In this document: in pieces, positions 1-9,952 of the stretch
Position numbering within the stretch: the first letter of the stretch is position 1
How the letters are laid out: every line of letters starts with the position of its first letter
Source: Lineus longissimus
Taxonomy: Eukaryota; Nemertea; Pilidiophora; Heteronemertea; Lineidae
NCBI RefSeq assembly: GCF_910592395.1
Contig: NC_088322.1
Span: 990,001 to 1,054,000, forward strand
Direction of reading: 5' to 3'
DNA: 64,000 bases
Made by a program: the position numbers and the translations under genes
The notes under the pieces: generated by a model
What the model saw: the letters and a program-made list of their open reading frames with translations, nothing else
What the model was told of the DNA's origin: nothing
Database searches by the model: none

Positions 1-326
1 ATTCGGGTTTGACGCGCCATCATATTACGCCTCCGCAGCTTCAGCAGCGCACGTCATCCGTGACGCTCACCTCAACAGTGCGCGTCATCCGCAGCAGCGG
101 CACGTTTCGAAGGTGTTTATTTTAATGTATCCATCATCAGAGAAACACCGTATTTTCAATTTCTTCAGTTTCCGAAACAATAACAAGTCGTAAACCTTCA
201 GGTACGTTAATCATAGAATATGATATTATGTATAGATCAGATTGCATGTTAATTAATTTCTATTCATTTGTAGTGTGTTCCTTTCACACCATTCCAAACC
301 AACGAACACGAGGGCGAATCTCTGCT

Positions 327-1151
327 TTATTCGTTTCTTGATACTCTGTATATATTGTGAACTAGACACGCCGATAACAATAACAACAACAAAAAAACAT
401 GGCTCCGCGCTTGCGCAGCTAGCACCTTAAACAAGAAAGATACAAGAGCAAATAAATCGACCACTACATCTCCCCCCCCCCCCCCAGAAAGTGCAAGAGA
501 CATAGAGAATCCCAAAGCAAAATGACCAACTACCAGTACAAACCATGTACTATACCAACCCTCAAACCAAGAAAGAGACAACTTTTTGTCTGATACAATT
601 TCAACACCAACTTCTTCACACAGTTCTCTGGTTACCATGGTGACTGCGCTTCCACTATCAACCAAGCCTTTCACAGACTTACCAGCAACTGATAATTGAA
701 CATGGGGTTCAATCAATCTCAAATAAGTTTTTACAAATTTGTTCGGCTTTACATCAACCTTCTTATGGGAATCGGCCTCAGACTTGCTACTACCGGAAGT
801 ATCAAGCATCCGATTTGGACACTGTTACCTTTTGTGACCAAGTTCACTACAACCGTAGCAAGCATTGTTGTCTTTACCACCTGGTTTCTTTACAAAATCT
901 GGTTTCTTTACAAAATCTGGTTTCTTACTAAGAGAAGAGTCCAACTTACGGGTAGAGTCTAACTTTTTGTTATTGTCTAGCATGAGATGCTTTTCTAACA
1001 CATAGCTGTCCGAAAACTGAGCCAACTGAAACAGACTGTCCCCTTCCCTCTCAATTAGTTTCAAATGTAACTGTTCATCTCTAACTATTGAAATGAACTG
1101 GTCAACAAAAAATTTTCTGAAAATGTCAGAAGCTTCACCATCCTCTAACAA
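327..1151 (-). pseudogene. Ty3/Gypsy-like gag nucleocapsid and protease relic
   Basis: Two adjoining minus-strand reading frames look like the end of a retrotransposon gag followed by a retropepsin. The upstream part (1151 to about 825) has the helical gag C-terminus style, a Lys-rich repeat (KKPDFVKKP, twice) and a CCHC zinc knuckle starting CYGCSELGH near 850. An in-frame TAA falls between the knuckle's His and last Cys. The downstream part (809 to 327) carries the aspartic protease signature LVDSGSAVTMV. After that the frame runs into hydrophobic low-complexity sequence, so reverse transcriptase and integrase are absent. A C-run at 472-486 lies inside the frame. The family assignment rests on the motif order; the exact clade is not resolved. 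Confidence 0.6.
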
Positions 1152-2064
1152 CCTTTTCGGTGGGGTGGTCTAATGTCTGAAGTACGCCTCCAATCGCGAT
1201 GCGTAATCCAAGAATGTCTCGGATCTTTCTTGTCTCGTTCAGGTCGGTTAGAATCGTTGCCACTGGCATAAGCCTAACGGTCGCCTCGGGAGTGAAGGCG
1301 TCCGTGGCGGTGACGTCCTCAATCTCCACACCAACCATGACTTGTAGGTCTTCTTCCCATATGGTTGGGCGGAACCTCTTCTCGACTCTATCGGTCCGAA
1401 CCATCCTGATTTTTAGCCGTGGCTTAGACTCACCGGGCATCATGTAGAGGTAGGGGGTGTACGGACTCTCCGTAAACTCCAACGAAACTCCGTGGAGAAA
1501 GGTTCCGTCCACCCCCCACATCGCATATGTAAGATGGCGTCGCACGCGTCCGGTGATATCGAACCACCACATGGTTTCGCTCGGGGGTGCCAGGAGCTCT
1601 CCTTCGGGAGGACCCAACGGGACAAAGTCGTCCAACTTCTCTTCACTGGAGGAAGCAACGTTGGGCACCCGATAGTTCCGTGAATATCCCGGCTGTGGTT
1701 CGGACCCTTGGGGGCTGGCTTCCTTGTTAGCCGTCGGGGGTGTGACTTGGCGGGTCTCCCCGCGTGCCGCAAGTAGGTGACCCCTCATGTCAAGGTCACG
1801 GCATCGCGGTAGTGCGACGCAAAGCGTCGCCTCCCGAAACCGCGCCTCCTCACAGAGTTCCGCGTACTCCAGTGCCACAGATGGGTAGACACGGTACCAC
1901 GGTACGGCGACGCAAAACGACGCCGCCCGGGACCGCGCCTCCTGGCTGAGTTCCGCGTATTCCTCTGCCCCGAATCGACGACCTATAAAAAGAATAAAGA
2001 CATAAACAATATTTTGCATATGGGTTTCAAAAACAAATAACTGTTTATCATATAAAAATGTCAC
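1135..2064 (-). CDS. Unrecognised ORF with internal duplication; probable exon 1135-1982
   Basis: A 309-codon open frame without interruptions, visibly richer in G+C than its surroundings. The first 25 or so codons are AT-rich and look intronic. A good acceptor (ctttttatag) ends at 1983, so the coding exon probably begins at 1982 with RRFGAEEYAEL. Residues after that contain two copies of a roughly 24-residue motif 31 residues apart: EYAELSQEARSRAASFCVAV and EYAELCEEARFREATLCVAL. The rest is rich in charged and aromatic residues (MWWFDITGRVRRHLTYAMWG) with no domain I recognise. Its 3' end overlaps the gag relic by 17 bases in another frame, so it may be an upstream retrotransposon gag part or an unrelated host exon. 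Confidence 0.4.
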   Translation of the reverse strand: MTFLYDKQLFVFETHMQNIVYVFILFIGRRFGAEEYAELSQEARSRAASFCVAVPWYRVYPSVALEYAELCEEARFREATLCVALPRCRDLDMRGHLLAARGETRQVTPPTANKEASPQGSEPQPGYSRNYRVPNVASSSEEKLDDFVPLGPPEGELLAPPSETMWWFDITGRVRRHLTYAMWGVDGTFLHGVSLEFTESPYTPYLYMMPGESKPRLKIRMVRTDRVEKRFRPTIWEEDLQVMVGVEIEDVTATDAFTPEATVRLMPVATILTDLNETRKIRDILGLRIAIGGVLQTLDHPTEKVVRGW

Positions 2065-4340
2065 CCAACTTTAGAACACTAGGAAATCAAACAACACCTT
2101 AAAAAATGTTGGTAACCTGTGTTTCCTAGAATGACGACTGTCTCGCCTGTAATTACTTGTCAAAATCAAACAGATTTACACCTCAGCGTACCGAGGGTTA
2201 CCCATTCCGTAAGTGTGATGACAAACTAATATATTGTTTAACTAGTGTATGTAACTTAGCTAAAATCGTTGCTTAAAACGGACTTGACCCACCAAACCTA
2301 CCTTTTATCAGTAGTACCTAAGTTAACCGCGGTAGCACCGTATGGTGCGCGGCAGGAACATCGTTAACGTCAATCATAATGTATATTAACATTTACGCCT
2401 CGTTGGCATAAATGAACATAGATACCAGCCTCATTACCTGGATAACCGGTGCATTAATTTGAAGTAGCAATAACTAGTATCTCTCCATTCATAGGTAAAG
2501 TTATTCCATGTGTCCGAGGGTATTGCAATAAATTCAACAGTTAATGGCCTATGAACTAAGTATGAAAAGGACATGACACTATTTGGGCGACGGACTTGAT
2601 CGTAAAATTTGGACATATTTACAGATTTATTTAATTACAACCTTGCGGACAGGCAGGAAAGTACGTTCCTGATTCACTTCAGATTATATTTGGATGGAGA
2701 AATAATGGAAATTGCAAAGTGATGCACGCGGCATAGAAGTTAAGATAAAACCTTTCAGTTAATGCATGAATGTTCATTGAAAACAATTGTGTATAAATAT
2801 TGTGTATAAAAAGGTATTTTAGGGAGGTCTTCTATAAATCGAGTATTTTAAATCGGAAGAATAGTCGAAATATGATTATGGAAGTGTTAAGTAACTTACC
2901 TTGAAAGGACAAGTTCGGTAAATTGAAAACAAATTGGAAATGATAGTCTCCGTTGTGATCTTGTCGGCTGAAAGTTCCCTGGGTATCTGCATGCTCTCGG
3001 GAGTACCGGTTTTATACCACAAATATCAGGTAGCAGGGCGGCAGAAGATTTATGACGTTCCTTCCATTGACAGGTGACTGAGCTAGTACAATTTAAAAAC
3101 CAGAGTCAGGCTACTAGACATGACTCCCTTCGTGAGCATGTCGCCCTGGCCTATTTTTTAAGGAACTTTTGTGTTTTATAGCTCACCAAACGGTGATTAG
3201 CGGTGAGATATGAGGTGGGCAAGTTTCGCAGCGGTTTTGCTGGAAAGTTATTGGCCTATTGGAACGAATCGGTTGTGGATACTATGCTGCCCTGATGCAA
3301 AAATTTAATTCCGGGTTTTATTGAAATTGTCCTCTCTCTGGTCATTCAACAACATTCCTAAGTAAATTATAAATATATGTAACAATAAACAGATGGAGGT
3401 CCTGCAAGTCTGGGAACGTTTGGTCAAAGAAAGCCATGACGATTCGGTAAATACCTCTTAAAAGGTACATTATACAAAAATTAGCATACATCGGTATTGC
3501 CCATGGACCAGCCAATTGAGTAATTACCTGCCGGTTGAATTTTCCTCTTTAACATTGGGACAATGTTTTTCATCTAGCTGTGGGGATGTACTGGTTCCCT
3601 TATAGTCCGCCGGGGTAACTATAGTTAACCTGGTGGATTGTTCGTGGAATTCGGGCATCCTGCCGCGAGCCTCCCAAAACTAGAAACAGCATGTGACCGG
3701 CTATCATTGGCTGGCCCTTATAGGGCCTGTATATAGACCAGACCACAGGGCGCCCATCTGAGAGAGAGAGCTAGACAAGGAAGAACATCAGGGCAAAAAA
3801 GGGGAAACACACCAAGGCCGTTTAAGAAGACCTCCCGAGTTTTGTAAATCTTCCAAAATAAAGAGTAAGGGTAAGTCCAAAGATTTGCGTTATTATCTTC
3901 GTGGTCGGATGACCTTGCCATTAACATATATCAGGGGAAGGATCTCTGGAGACAGACGGTCGAGCATCTGACCTCTGGGAGGCCGTGGACAATTCCCCCC
4001 TCCAAACGTGACGGCTCGGGGCGGTTCACGCCCTGTGCGTTACACTATGCCACTTAGCAGATCAAATGCCGCTTCTTGAATAGCCAGCCTTTTCATTGGC
4101 TCAAAAAAGTGTTGTGGTTGTCATGATTTGAGCCCTGGTGAATGCTCACTCACTTTGCCAGTCATATGGGGAGTGTGCTTAGACGGCAGACGGAGCAAAG
4201 ACCTTGACCAGGCATCCTGAACTCGGCACTAACGATAGAGCTTACCGGGTATTCACTCAGCAGAGCTAGAGCCCAGTAATACTGGCAGTATGTATTCCAT
4301 TTATTAAAATAGCACCAATTTGTTTAATTTCTTTTTCAAG
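2065..4340. other. Non-coding stretch; possible solo LTR or promoter remnant near 3590-4045
   Basis: No convincing coding sequence. The part around 3718-3930 has LTR-like elements in order: a TATA-like ctgtatatagacc near 3727, a purine-rich leader, and an AATAAA signal near 3858 followed by a GT-rich stretch. No second LTR copy or clear target-site duplication was found, so a solo LTR is only a suggestion. A short possible exon (3393-3446, starting MEVLQVWERL, followed by gtaaat) was noted upstream of the gene at 4341 but has a poor acceptor. Confidence 0.25.
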
Positions 4341-4984
4341 GTGATCCCGGTGATATCTTCAGTGGGAGATTCCTATTCTACCTGGTGGTGGAAAATGAAA
4401 TTGTGACTGATCAACTGAGAAACCTCTTCGAAGCTTTGGTTTTCGTCTTTGCTTCGTTTTATGTCCTGAATATCCAGTACCTTGGAGCAGCTGAAATAAC
4501 ACTAGAATTCATTCAGAGGTAAGCTGGTGTGACTTTGTTTATTGAGGATTTTTTCCTTCTACGGTAGTTTAATATGGAAAACTTCCATTACATTTGTATG
4601 GTCTTGATAGGAAGTAATGCACGCCAAATATATGGACAATTGTGTGTGCTATAAAACATGAAAATAATTTATATTCTTGCTGTTCCTTTGTCATTTTATT
4701 ACCCAGTAAGTTGGGTGCTTTCTACTTGGCTCTACTTTACGGATGCTGAAAGGATATTCCCTGTTTCAGATGCAGGCGACGAATAACCAGTGGGTATTAT
4801 TTTGACCTTCAAAGCTTACGACAACAGTATCTTGATTTTTTTCAGGGAACTTGTCGGAATCAATCCGCAAAATATGAACACAAAAAGGAAGAAGAATGCC
4901 AAGAAGGTGCCGATTCATCCTATGATTGTCAGTTTGTTGAATGGAATTCGGGACTTTGAGTCGGATTGGGGATGCCCAATGTAG
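4341..4984 (+). CDS. C-terminal exons of an uncharacterised metazoan protein family
   Basis: Two exons join in phase. Exon 4341-4518 follows a polypyrimidine acceptor (ctttttcaag) and ends at a consensus donor (attcagag|gtaagc). Exon 4846-4984 follows tttttttcag and ends in TAG after DFESDWGCPM. The encoded C-terminus reads ...DPGDIFSGRFLFYLVVEN...FASFYVLNIQYLGAAEITLEFIQR, then ELVGINPQN, a Lys/Arg-rich linker, and a final D-F-E-x-x-W. From memory, this pattern (tyr-rich YxxNxxY, LEFxQR, GINP, basic linker, DFEW end) is shared by multi-copy uncharacterised proteins of fish and invertebrates. Function is unknown to me. Upstream exons were not identified with confidence. The stop codon is followed within 20 bases by a large inverted repeat. 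Confidence 0.6.
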
Positions 4985-5000
4985 ATGCAAGAATTGTGCA

Positions 5001-5251
5001 GGCAGAAGAACTGTCGATTGGCCCTTCCCAATGGGTGAGGTAAAGTCTTGGGGTAGAGAAAGCGTTGGGAAAGTGTTATAGGCCTTGCTAAGTGACTTAT
5101 GCTTGTATCTGGTAATACACCCCTTTGTACAAATGTTACTCTGTGTAATGCTGGTCTGAAAGGGTGTTTTACCAGACACAAGCATGAGTCACTTAGCAAG
5201 GCCTATAACACTTCACCCATTGGGAAGGGCCAATCGACAGTTCTTCTGCCT
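5001..5251. repeat. Imperfect inverted repeat (foldback element)
   Basis: The left arm (5001-5124) and right arm (5161-5251) are reverse complements; for example ggcagaagaactgtcgattg at 5001 pairs with the sequence ending at 5250. The left arm carries about 32 extra bases (5039-5070) that the right arm lacks. The loop is about 36 bases. It resembles a foldback MITE or a collapsed inverted duplication directly 3' of the gene ending at 4984. Confidence 0.7.
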
Positions 5252-5259
5252 CGTCTCAT

Positions 5260-6060
5260 GGTTCAAGTGTTGAATTAAAATCATTAGAGAAATTAAGATT
5301 CCCCACTAAGTTGTAATCAAGATCGTAGTTCTTATTTGGGACTTCCAGTATACATGTTGGAATCCTGATTGGCCTTCCAAATGTTGATGTTTATGGTTTA
5401 TGTACAAGTTCAAGTGTTGTATGAATATCATTAGGGAAACTTGTAATTTTAAGATTTACGTTCTTGTTTTGGACTTCCAGTGTAGGAATCCTGAAAAGGT
5501 AAAATAATCTCTGAATTTGCCTTCGAAATGTTGATGTTTTTAGTTCAAGTGTAATATGAATATCATTAATAGGGAACCTTGTAATTTTAAGATTTAAGTT
5601 CTTAGTTAGGACTTCCAGTGAAGGAATCCTGAAAAGGGAAAATAATCTCTGAATTAGCCTTCCAAATGTTGATGTTTTTGGCATATGTACAAGTTCAAAT
5701 GTTATATGAATATCATTAGGGCGACTTGTAATTTTAAGATTTAAGTTCTTATTGAGGACTTCGAGTGTAGGAATCCTGAAATGGTAAAATAATCCTTGAA
5801 TTTGCCTTCCAAATGTTGATGTTTTTGGCATACAATGTATGTACAAGTTCAAGTGTTATATGAATATCATTACCCGGTAGCATAAATATATAAAAGACCC
5901 CGGTCCAAATGATGACGTTCATGGCATATATACAAGTTCAAGTGTTGTATGAAAATCACTACTTGGTAGAGAAATTTACATGTAGATTTTTTACTCAGTT
6001 GTAATTTTTAGATTTAAGTTTTTATTGGGAATTCAAGTGTGGGAATCCTAAAATAATTGT
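5260..6060. repeat. Degenerate tandem repeat, about 140-bp unit, about 5 copies
   Basis: Copies start near 5372, 5519, 5657, 5804 and 5910, each opening with a variant of ccttccaaatgttgatgttt followed by tacaagttcaagtgttatat and gacttccagtgtaggaatcc. A partial copy lies at 5260-5371. Units vary from about 138 to 148 bp and are clearly diverged. The long minus-strand frame 5391-5852 is a by-product of this repetition. Confidence 0.75.
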
Positions 6061-6180
6061 AAAATAACAACAAAGTTTCTATATGTTGGTAACTTGTTGA
6101 ATAAATGTCTAAAATTAGGAGTTATTCTTCATATTTGTTTTTTCTAACTGCATCTATGTGCAGTATTCCGTTTTATCTTC

Positions 6181-6491
6181 ATGTGCCTGCAGGAGAGTGT
6201 TGAGAACAATTCTGTTTTTTTCACAGAACTGTAAATTAATTAAAATGAATGAAGTCTGTAAATCTACAGAAATTTGCCTGCAGCAGAGTCTATGGCACTA
6301 TTCTGTATCTCTACAGATACCTGTAAATAAAGTGGTGTTCCTATAACAAATTTACAGATATCTGTAAACTATAATTACAGATGATGTAACTTTAGTAATT
6401 TACAGACCATATGTAAAAATACAGAATTGTTCGAGAGACTCTGCTGCAGGCACTTTTCTGTAAAATTACAGGATATTTTTTTCTAACAGTG
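6181..6491. repeat. MITE-like hairpin cluster rich in CTGTAAAT/ATTTACAG
   Basis: Inverted arms at about 6255-6311 and 6422-6480 share gcctgcagcagagtc and its reverse complement, and flank many short ctgtaaat / atttacag palindromes. A related partial arm (gcctgcaggagagtg) lies at 6186. The right border ends ttttttctaacagtg (6477-6491). A similar but directly oriented ttttttctaactg occurs at 6138, so the exact left border is uncertain and two copies may overlap. Confidence 0.55.
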
Positions 6492-6922
6492 TATAGGAAT
6501 AGGAGTCATTTGGACCTTAATACCTATGATTTAATGTCCCCGGATATTGAACGCGGGATTCAATGCCCATCGGACTCTCGTAGATAGGAATAGAAGTTCA
6601 TACTTATCTCTAGTTATGAATGTGTCCGGACTGTGAACACGGTCACTGATGTCCAATGGACTGTCCAACCTAGGGATAGGTGTCTCATGAGACATTAGTT
6701 GCGAGGTGTGGTAGTCTATGGAACAGTAATACCTAGGAATGGTGGTCTCTAAGATTTACACTTCACATTATTTCCAATATATCACATTGAAATTGAGGGC
6801 GTCAGGACTATATTATAATTTAAGTTAGTAGTGTTGACTTCATGAAGTAAAACATGCTCAGTTACATGTGTCTGTTCATTGACGAATCGGATACCGTATA
6901 TTATCTAGTCTTCCTATTTCAG
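6492..6922. other. Non-coding, with degenerate short repeats
   Basis: The text is dominated by loosely repeated phrases such as cctaggaat, gtgtccgg and ggactg with no stable period. Similar phrasing recurs at 7170-7330 on the other side of the small exon. No gene is seen. Confidence 0.4.
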
Positions 6923-7072
6923 CTTGACAAAGGGATACTCTGGTATCGGGTTGTTTCGAGGATCGGCGAACGAGTTGAAGACAATGGCTCGGTGAGAGGT
7001 GATGCTGGGGATGCGGAGACTCGCAACGAACCAAAGGCTGGTTGTTCTACGGCCGAGGAACCAATGATGTAA
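6923..7072 (+). CDS. Orphan terminal exon, unknown product
   Basis: A clean acceptor (cttcctatttcag) ends at 6922 and is followed in phase 0 by 49 codons (LDKGILWYRVVSRIGERVED...) ending in TAA after STAEEPMM. Composition is balanced and codon-like, unlike the AT-rich flanks. The open frame extends upstream to an ATG at 6854, but that part looks intronic. No partner exon or domain is recognised. It may be the end of a host gene or of an element. Confidence 0.35.
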   Translation, partial: LDKGILWYRVVSRIGERVEDNGSVRGDAGDAETRNEPKAGCSTAEEPMM

Positions 7073-7978
7073 ATCATTATCGAAAAAAATCACTCAGTCA
7101 AATTGAAAATATGTAATTTTGTTCACTTCTTCTTTCTATATCACCCACAGAAAAGAAGGGACTTTAACTCCTAAGGAATCAGTGTCCACATTGGACTTTA
7201 GTCCCTGTTCAGTGGACAATAACAACTAGAGGTCAATGTCCGACGGACTTTTATACCTAGTACTTGGAGACCCCCCCCCGGACTTTCACCTCTAGCTGTT
7301 AGTATCCGGGGACAATTTCAAATGGGGACATTTTCGACCGGGACACCGGTGTAACATCTGTGGTTGTTTCCCATGTGTCAGTGTTTCCAAACAATAGGCA
7401 GCTAGAGAGACCATGACTTTTCAATAGGGGGAAACACAGAAAAACTTGTCAATCTATCTTTTAGCGTTCCCAAACAATGAGGGGAAACACTCAAAAATAG
7501 AAACACTCAAAAACATTACACCGGGTTTACTAAACAGGTATAAAACTCTACCCTGTTTGGCGAGCCGTAGCCTTTACAACACAATCGCCAATCGAAGAGC
7601 AGTGACGTCATATTTGAATTATATGCACATAATTAACAATCGCCGATTTCTCGCTGTCGATTCATATTCTTTTACTAAACACGTGTTATTTTCAAAAATC
7701 GATGGAGAGGAATATACACGAGTATGTGATTTACTGACAAGCGTAATAAACGCACTGGGTACATTGCTAAGGTCCTTCGCTAGAACTACAGTAGTGTTGT
7801 TGACCGCTTTGTCATTGAATGACAACTATACAATGAGTTTTGCTCTGCATTTAGGCAAAAAGGTCGCTGTTTGGTAAGCCGGGCTTGCAAAATATGTAAA
7901 GCAGTACTGGAAAGTCATCAAGGAATTCCCTTCTCCCAAAAAGGCAGCTCAAACAAACTACAATATTTACGAATTATT
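7073..7978. other. No supported gene
   Basis: AT-rich sequence. An open frame at 7446-7877 has no recognisable domain, an antisense frame of similar quality, and a composition like its flanks. A C-run lies at 7267-7275. Confidence 0.4.
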
Positions 7979-8316
7979 CAGAAAGACCTCAACCCTGAAT
8001 TTTTACGTAACATTTAATTCGTCCCTGATATGTGACACACTATGATAGCATGCACAACAGTTCATGGATCTGAATCTCAGTTTAGCTTTATATTAAAACT
8101 GTATAAAAATTACGGATCATTCGGCGCATACCAGTCCTTTTTTCATAAGTTACGTTACTTTTGAAATCAACAATTTTTATACAAATTCTCAAAGCGACAC
8201 ATATACTGAATCAATTGCAATCGTCCGCCATGACTAATTCTATAAGCAATTTTCATTTCCTCACCAAAGTAACGGATTAGATGTTACGCAAAACGTTCAG
8301 GATTGAGGTCTTTCTG
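7979..8316. repeat. Inverted repeat (MITE-like), arms about 44 bp
   Basis: agaaagacctcaaccctgaa at about 7979 is the reverse complement, with few mismatches, of the sequence ending at 8316 (ttcaggattgaggtctttct). Arms span about 7979-8022 and 8272-8316. It lies just 3' of the last exon of the three-finger gene on the minus strand. Confidence 0.6.
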
Positions 8317-8405
8317 ATTACAAGGGAAACTATAACTCTCCCCCTCCTTCCCCAAATGATGTTAACATCGCTTGGGTCATATTGTTGCGCCGTAAATCTT
8401 CGAGA

Positions 8406-8621
8406 CTAATTTTCACTTTCACCAAGCAAGAGGATGAGGCCCAGCACGAAGCCTACAAGAGGAAATGGCACGCCGCATGCGACACTCTCGCCACCATTAC
8501 AGTAATCTTGACCCGGTCCTTGGCAGCAATGCCAAACGCCAACATTGTCGTTCTTGTAGTCCGTGCAATTACCATGGTAACAACCTCTTGCAACAACCAC
8601 ATGGTCAATATCAGTAATTTT
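8406..8621 (-). CDS. Ly6/three-finger protein gene, last exon
   Basis: Read on the minus strand, a strong acceptor (gctttctctttttcag, ending at 8622) is followed in phase 0 by 71 codons and TAG at 8406-8408. Around residues 10-42 it reads VVARGCYHGNCTDYK...VGVWHCCQGPGQDYCNGG. This is the second half of a Ly6/uPAR three-finger domain, ending in the hallmark CC-x6-CN. It is followed by a hydrophobic tail (PFPLVGFVLGLILLL), typical of a GPI-anchor signal or a terminal membrane segment. Secreted or membrane-attached function is inferred; ligand unknown. The phase matches the exon at 33186-33310, whose donor is also phase 0, so the two probably belong to one gene separated by a 24.6-kb intron. Confidence 0.75.
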   Translation of the reverse strand, partial: KITDIDHVVVARGCYHGNCTDYKNDNVGVWHCCQGPGQDYCNGGESVACGVPFPLVGFVLGLILLLGESEN

Positions 8622-8895
8622 CTGAAAAAGAGAAAGCACGTCGGAGGTGTGAAAAAGTGTTTGAGTGTGTGGCAATTGCTATTTGACAGAATATGTACAA
8701 CTTTAGGTAACATTGAAAATATTCATTCTCAATTTCGGTGGCTTTGTTGCGCTGGGAACTACGACGTCACGTACGTCAGAATCGTGAAGCATGTTTTAAA
8801 AAGTATTGTAATAATAGCTTTTGCGACAACATATTATGTATCACCGGACCTTCAAATTGCTTCGTATCATATACATGTAGATGTAAATGTTGACT
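8622..8895 (-). other. Residual original intron of the three-finger gene (3' part)
   Basis: Sequence between the acceptor of the last exon and the outer edge of the Polinton-type terminal repeat. It holds no coding sequence. With the matching piece at 32984-33185 it implies an intron of only about 0.5 kb before the insertion. Confidence 0.5.
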
Positions 8896-9190
8896 AATTG
8901 GTAATAGGATAATGCTATTTACGAAAATCTATGATTCTGTGTAGGCAAAAGGGCCAAAATCAATTAAAGTTGCCTTAATCCCAATACAAAACTGAGTAAT
9001 CTAGCACCCATTATACTATTACTACAACCTTTACAGTCTGTACAGTCTGTAAGAAGTAACATAACTGGAATACCATAACTGGAATGCCATAACTGGAATG
9101 AGTGAAATTTGATGAATCTTTTTAATCTATATAATGAGTGATATAAACCAAAAGGTTCACTGTCCTACTTGTGATAAATACTTTTCATAA
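8896..9190. repeat. Left terminal inverted repeat of the Polinton-type element
   Basis: Reverse-complement matches to 32983-32850 and 29567-29375 run over its whole length. They include the start of a zinc-finger reading frame (HCPTCDKY) near 9158 that duplicates the one at the other end. A 15-bp motif (ccataactggaatgc-like) is repeated three times at about 9062-9100 in this copy only. Confidence 0.75.
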
Positions 9191-9605
9191 ATGGATATTC
9201 TGAAAGTATTCGTTGCTGAAGATTTCCTTAACAAACAACTAACATTTAAAGGGAACTGAAACCACCCAGCCAGTTCGTATGACCTCGTTTTCATTTCCCG
9301 CGTATCGGGTGATCAGAACGAGGCATGAATGAAACATGGCGCCTAGCTGTCAATCATTGAGTGACGTCACTACTATGGAATTTATTACGAAAACTCATGA
9401 ATGAAAGATCGCATGACTCACGTGATTCTCACATGATTCTCAATAATAACAAATTGAACTCCGCATGCTCGGGCACTGGGGGCTGAGCTACAAATCTGAA
9501 CTCGACGGAATAGGAAGTTGGAAGTTTGACTTTCTCGGGCGGTGAAAGTCGAAAAGTTGAATAAATCGCTCGGCGGTTCCAGTTCTCTTTAATGACTTAG
9601 GCTGC

Positions 9606-9952
9606 ATGCCAGAGAAGGAAATCATTAAATATCATAGACTCTACCAGACAAAGATGGCTGCTAGACTTAACGATTCTTTAGGTAAGACAGTACTTAAGGG
9701 TTACACTAAATTAACTAAGTTGTTCCTTCCTGTTGATGATGAGGAAGAACTTTACTATGACCTTGGAAACGATTACTTAGTAACGAATGAGTTGGACTAA
9801 CTGCCCTTGCCTCAACTACCCTCATTACATTAGGTCACTGTCATGGGGAATTATCAGGACATGAAAGTCCAAAGATTGATGATGACAGTAACTCAAATTG
9901 TGACTCTGATAGTGACATAATTAATACCAGTAACATAAATGGAGAGCGATAA
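9606..9952 (+). pseudogene. Polinton-associated small protein, frameshifted
   Basis: The frame 9606-9800 begins MPEKEIIKYHRLYQTKMAAR and includes LFLPVDDEEELYYDLGNDYL. Right at its end the coding-like sequence continues in the next frame with LTALASTTLITLGHCHGEL and an acidic Ser/Asp-rich tail, ending in TAA at 9950-9952. One frameshift near 9790 is inferred. The arrangement (helical N-terminus, Ala/Leu-rich segment, acidic tail) is unrecognised, but its place inside the TIRs suggests an element gene on the strand opposite to the polymerase. Confidence 0.45.

Noticed and set aside
472-486. C homopolymers (also near 7267, 25238 and 63371) as regulatory sites
   Set aside because: No context supports function; they are better treated as hypermutable or error-prone runs.
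1440-1949. Several short ORFs on both strands
   Set aside because: Shadows of the long minus-strand frame in a GC-rich stretch.
4766-5199. Two minus-strand ORFs over 4766-5199
   Set aside because: They run antisense through a real exon and across the inverted repeat.
5391-5852. Minus-strand ORF of 153 codons
   Set aside because: Repetitive product of the 140-bp tandem repeat.
7446-7877. Plus-strand ORF of 143 codons
   Set aside because: No domain or splice context, and an equally open antisense frame at 7619-7825.
8382-8897. Plus-strand ORF of 171 codons
   Set aside because: Antisense to the three-finger exon and its intron; no domain; the openness follows from the real exon on the other strand.
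8880-8901. A 6-bp target duplication for the Polinton-type element
   Set aside because: Candidate flanks on the two sides (ending near 8895 and starting near 32984) do not match; small indels blur the termini, so none is claimed.
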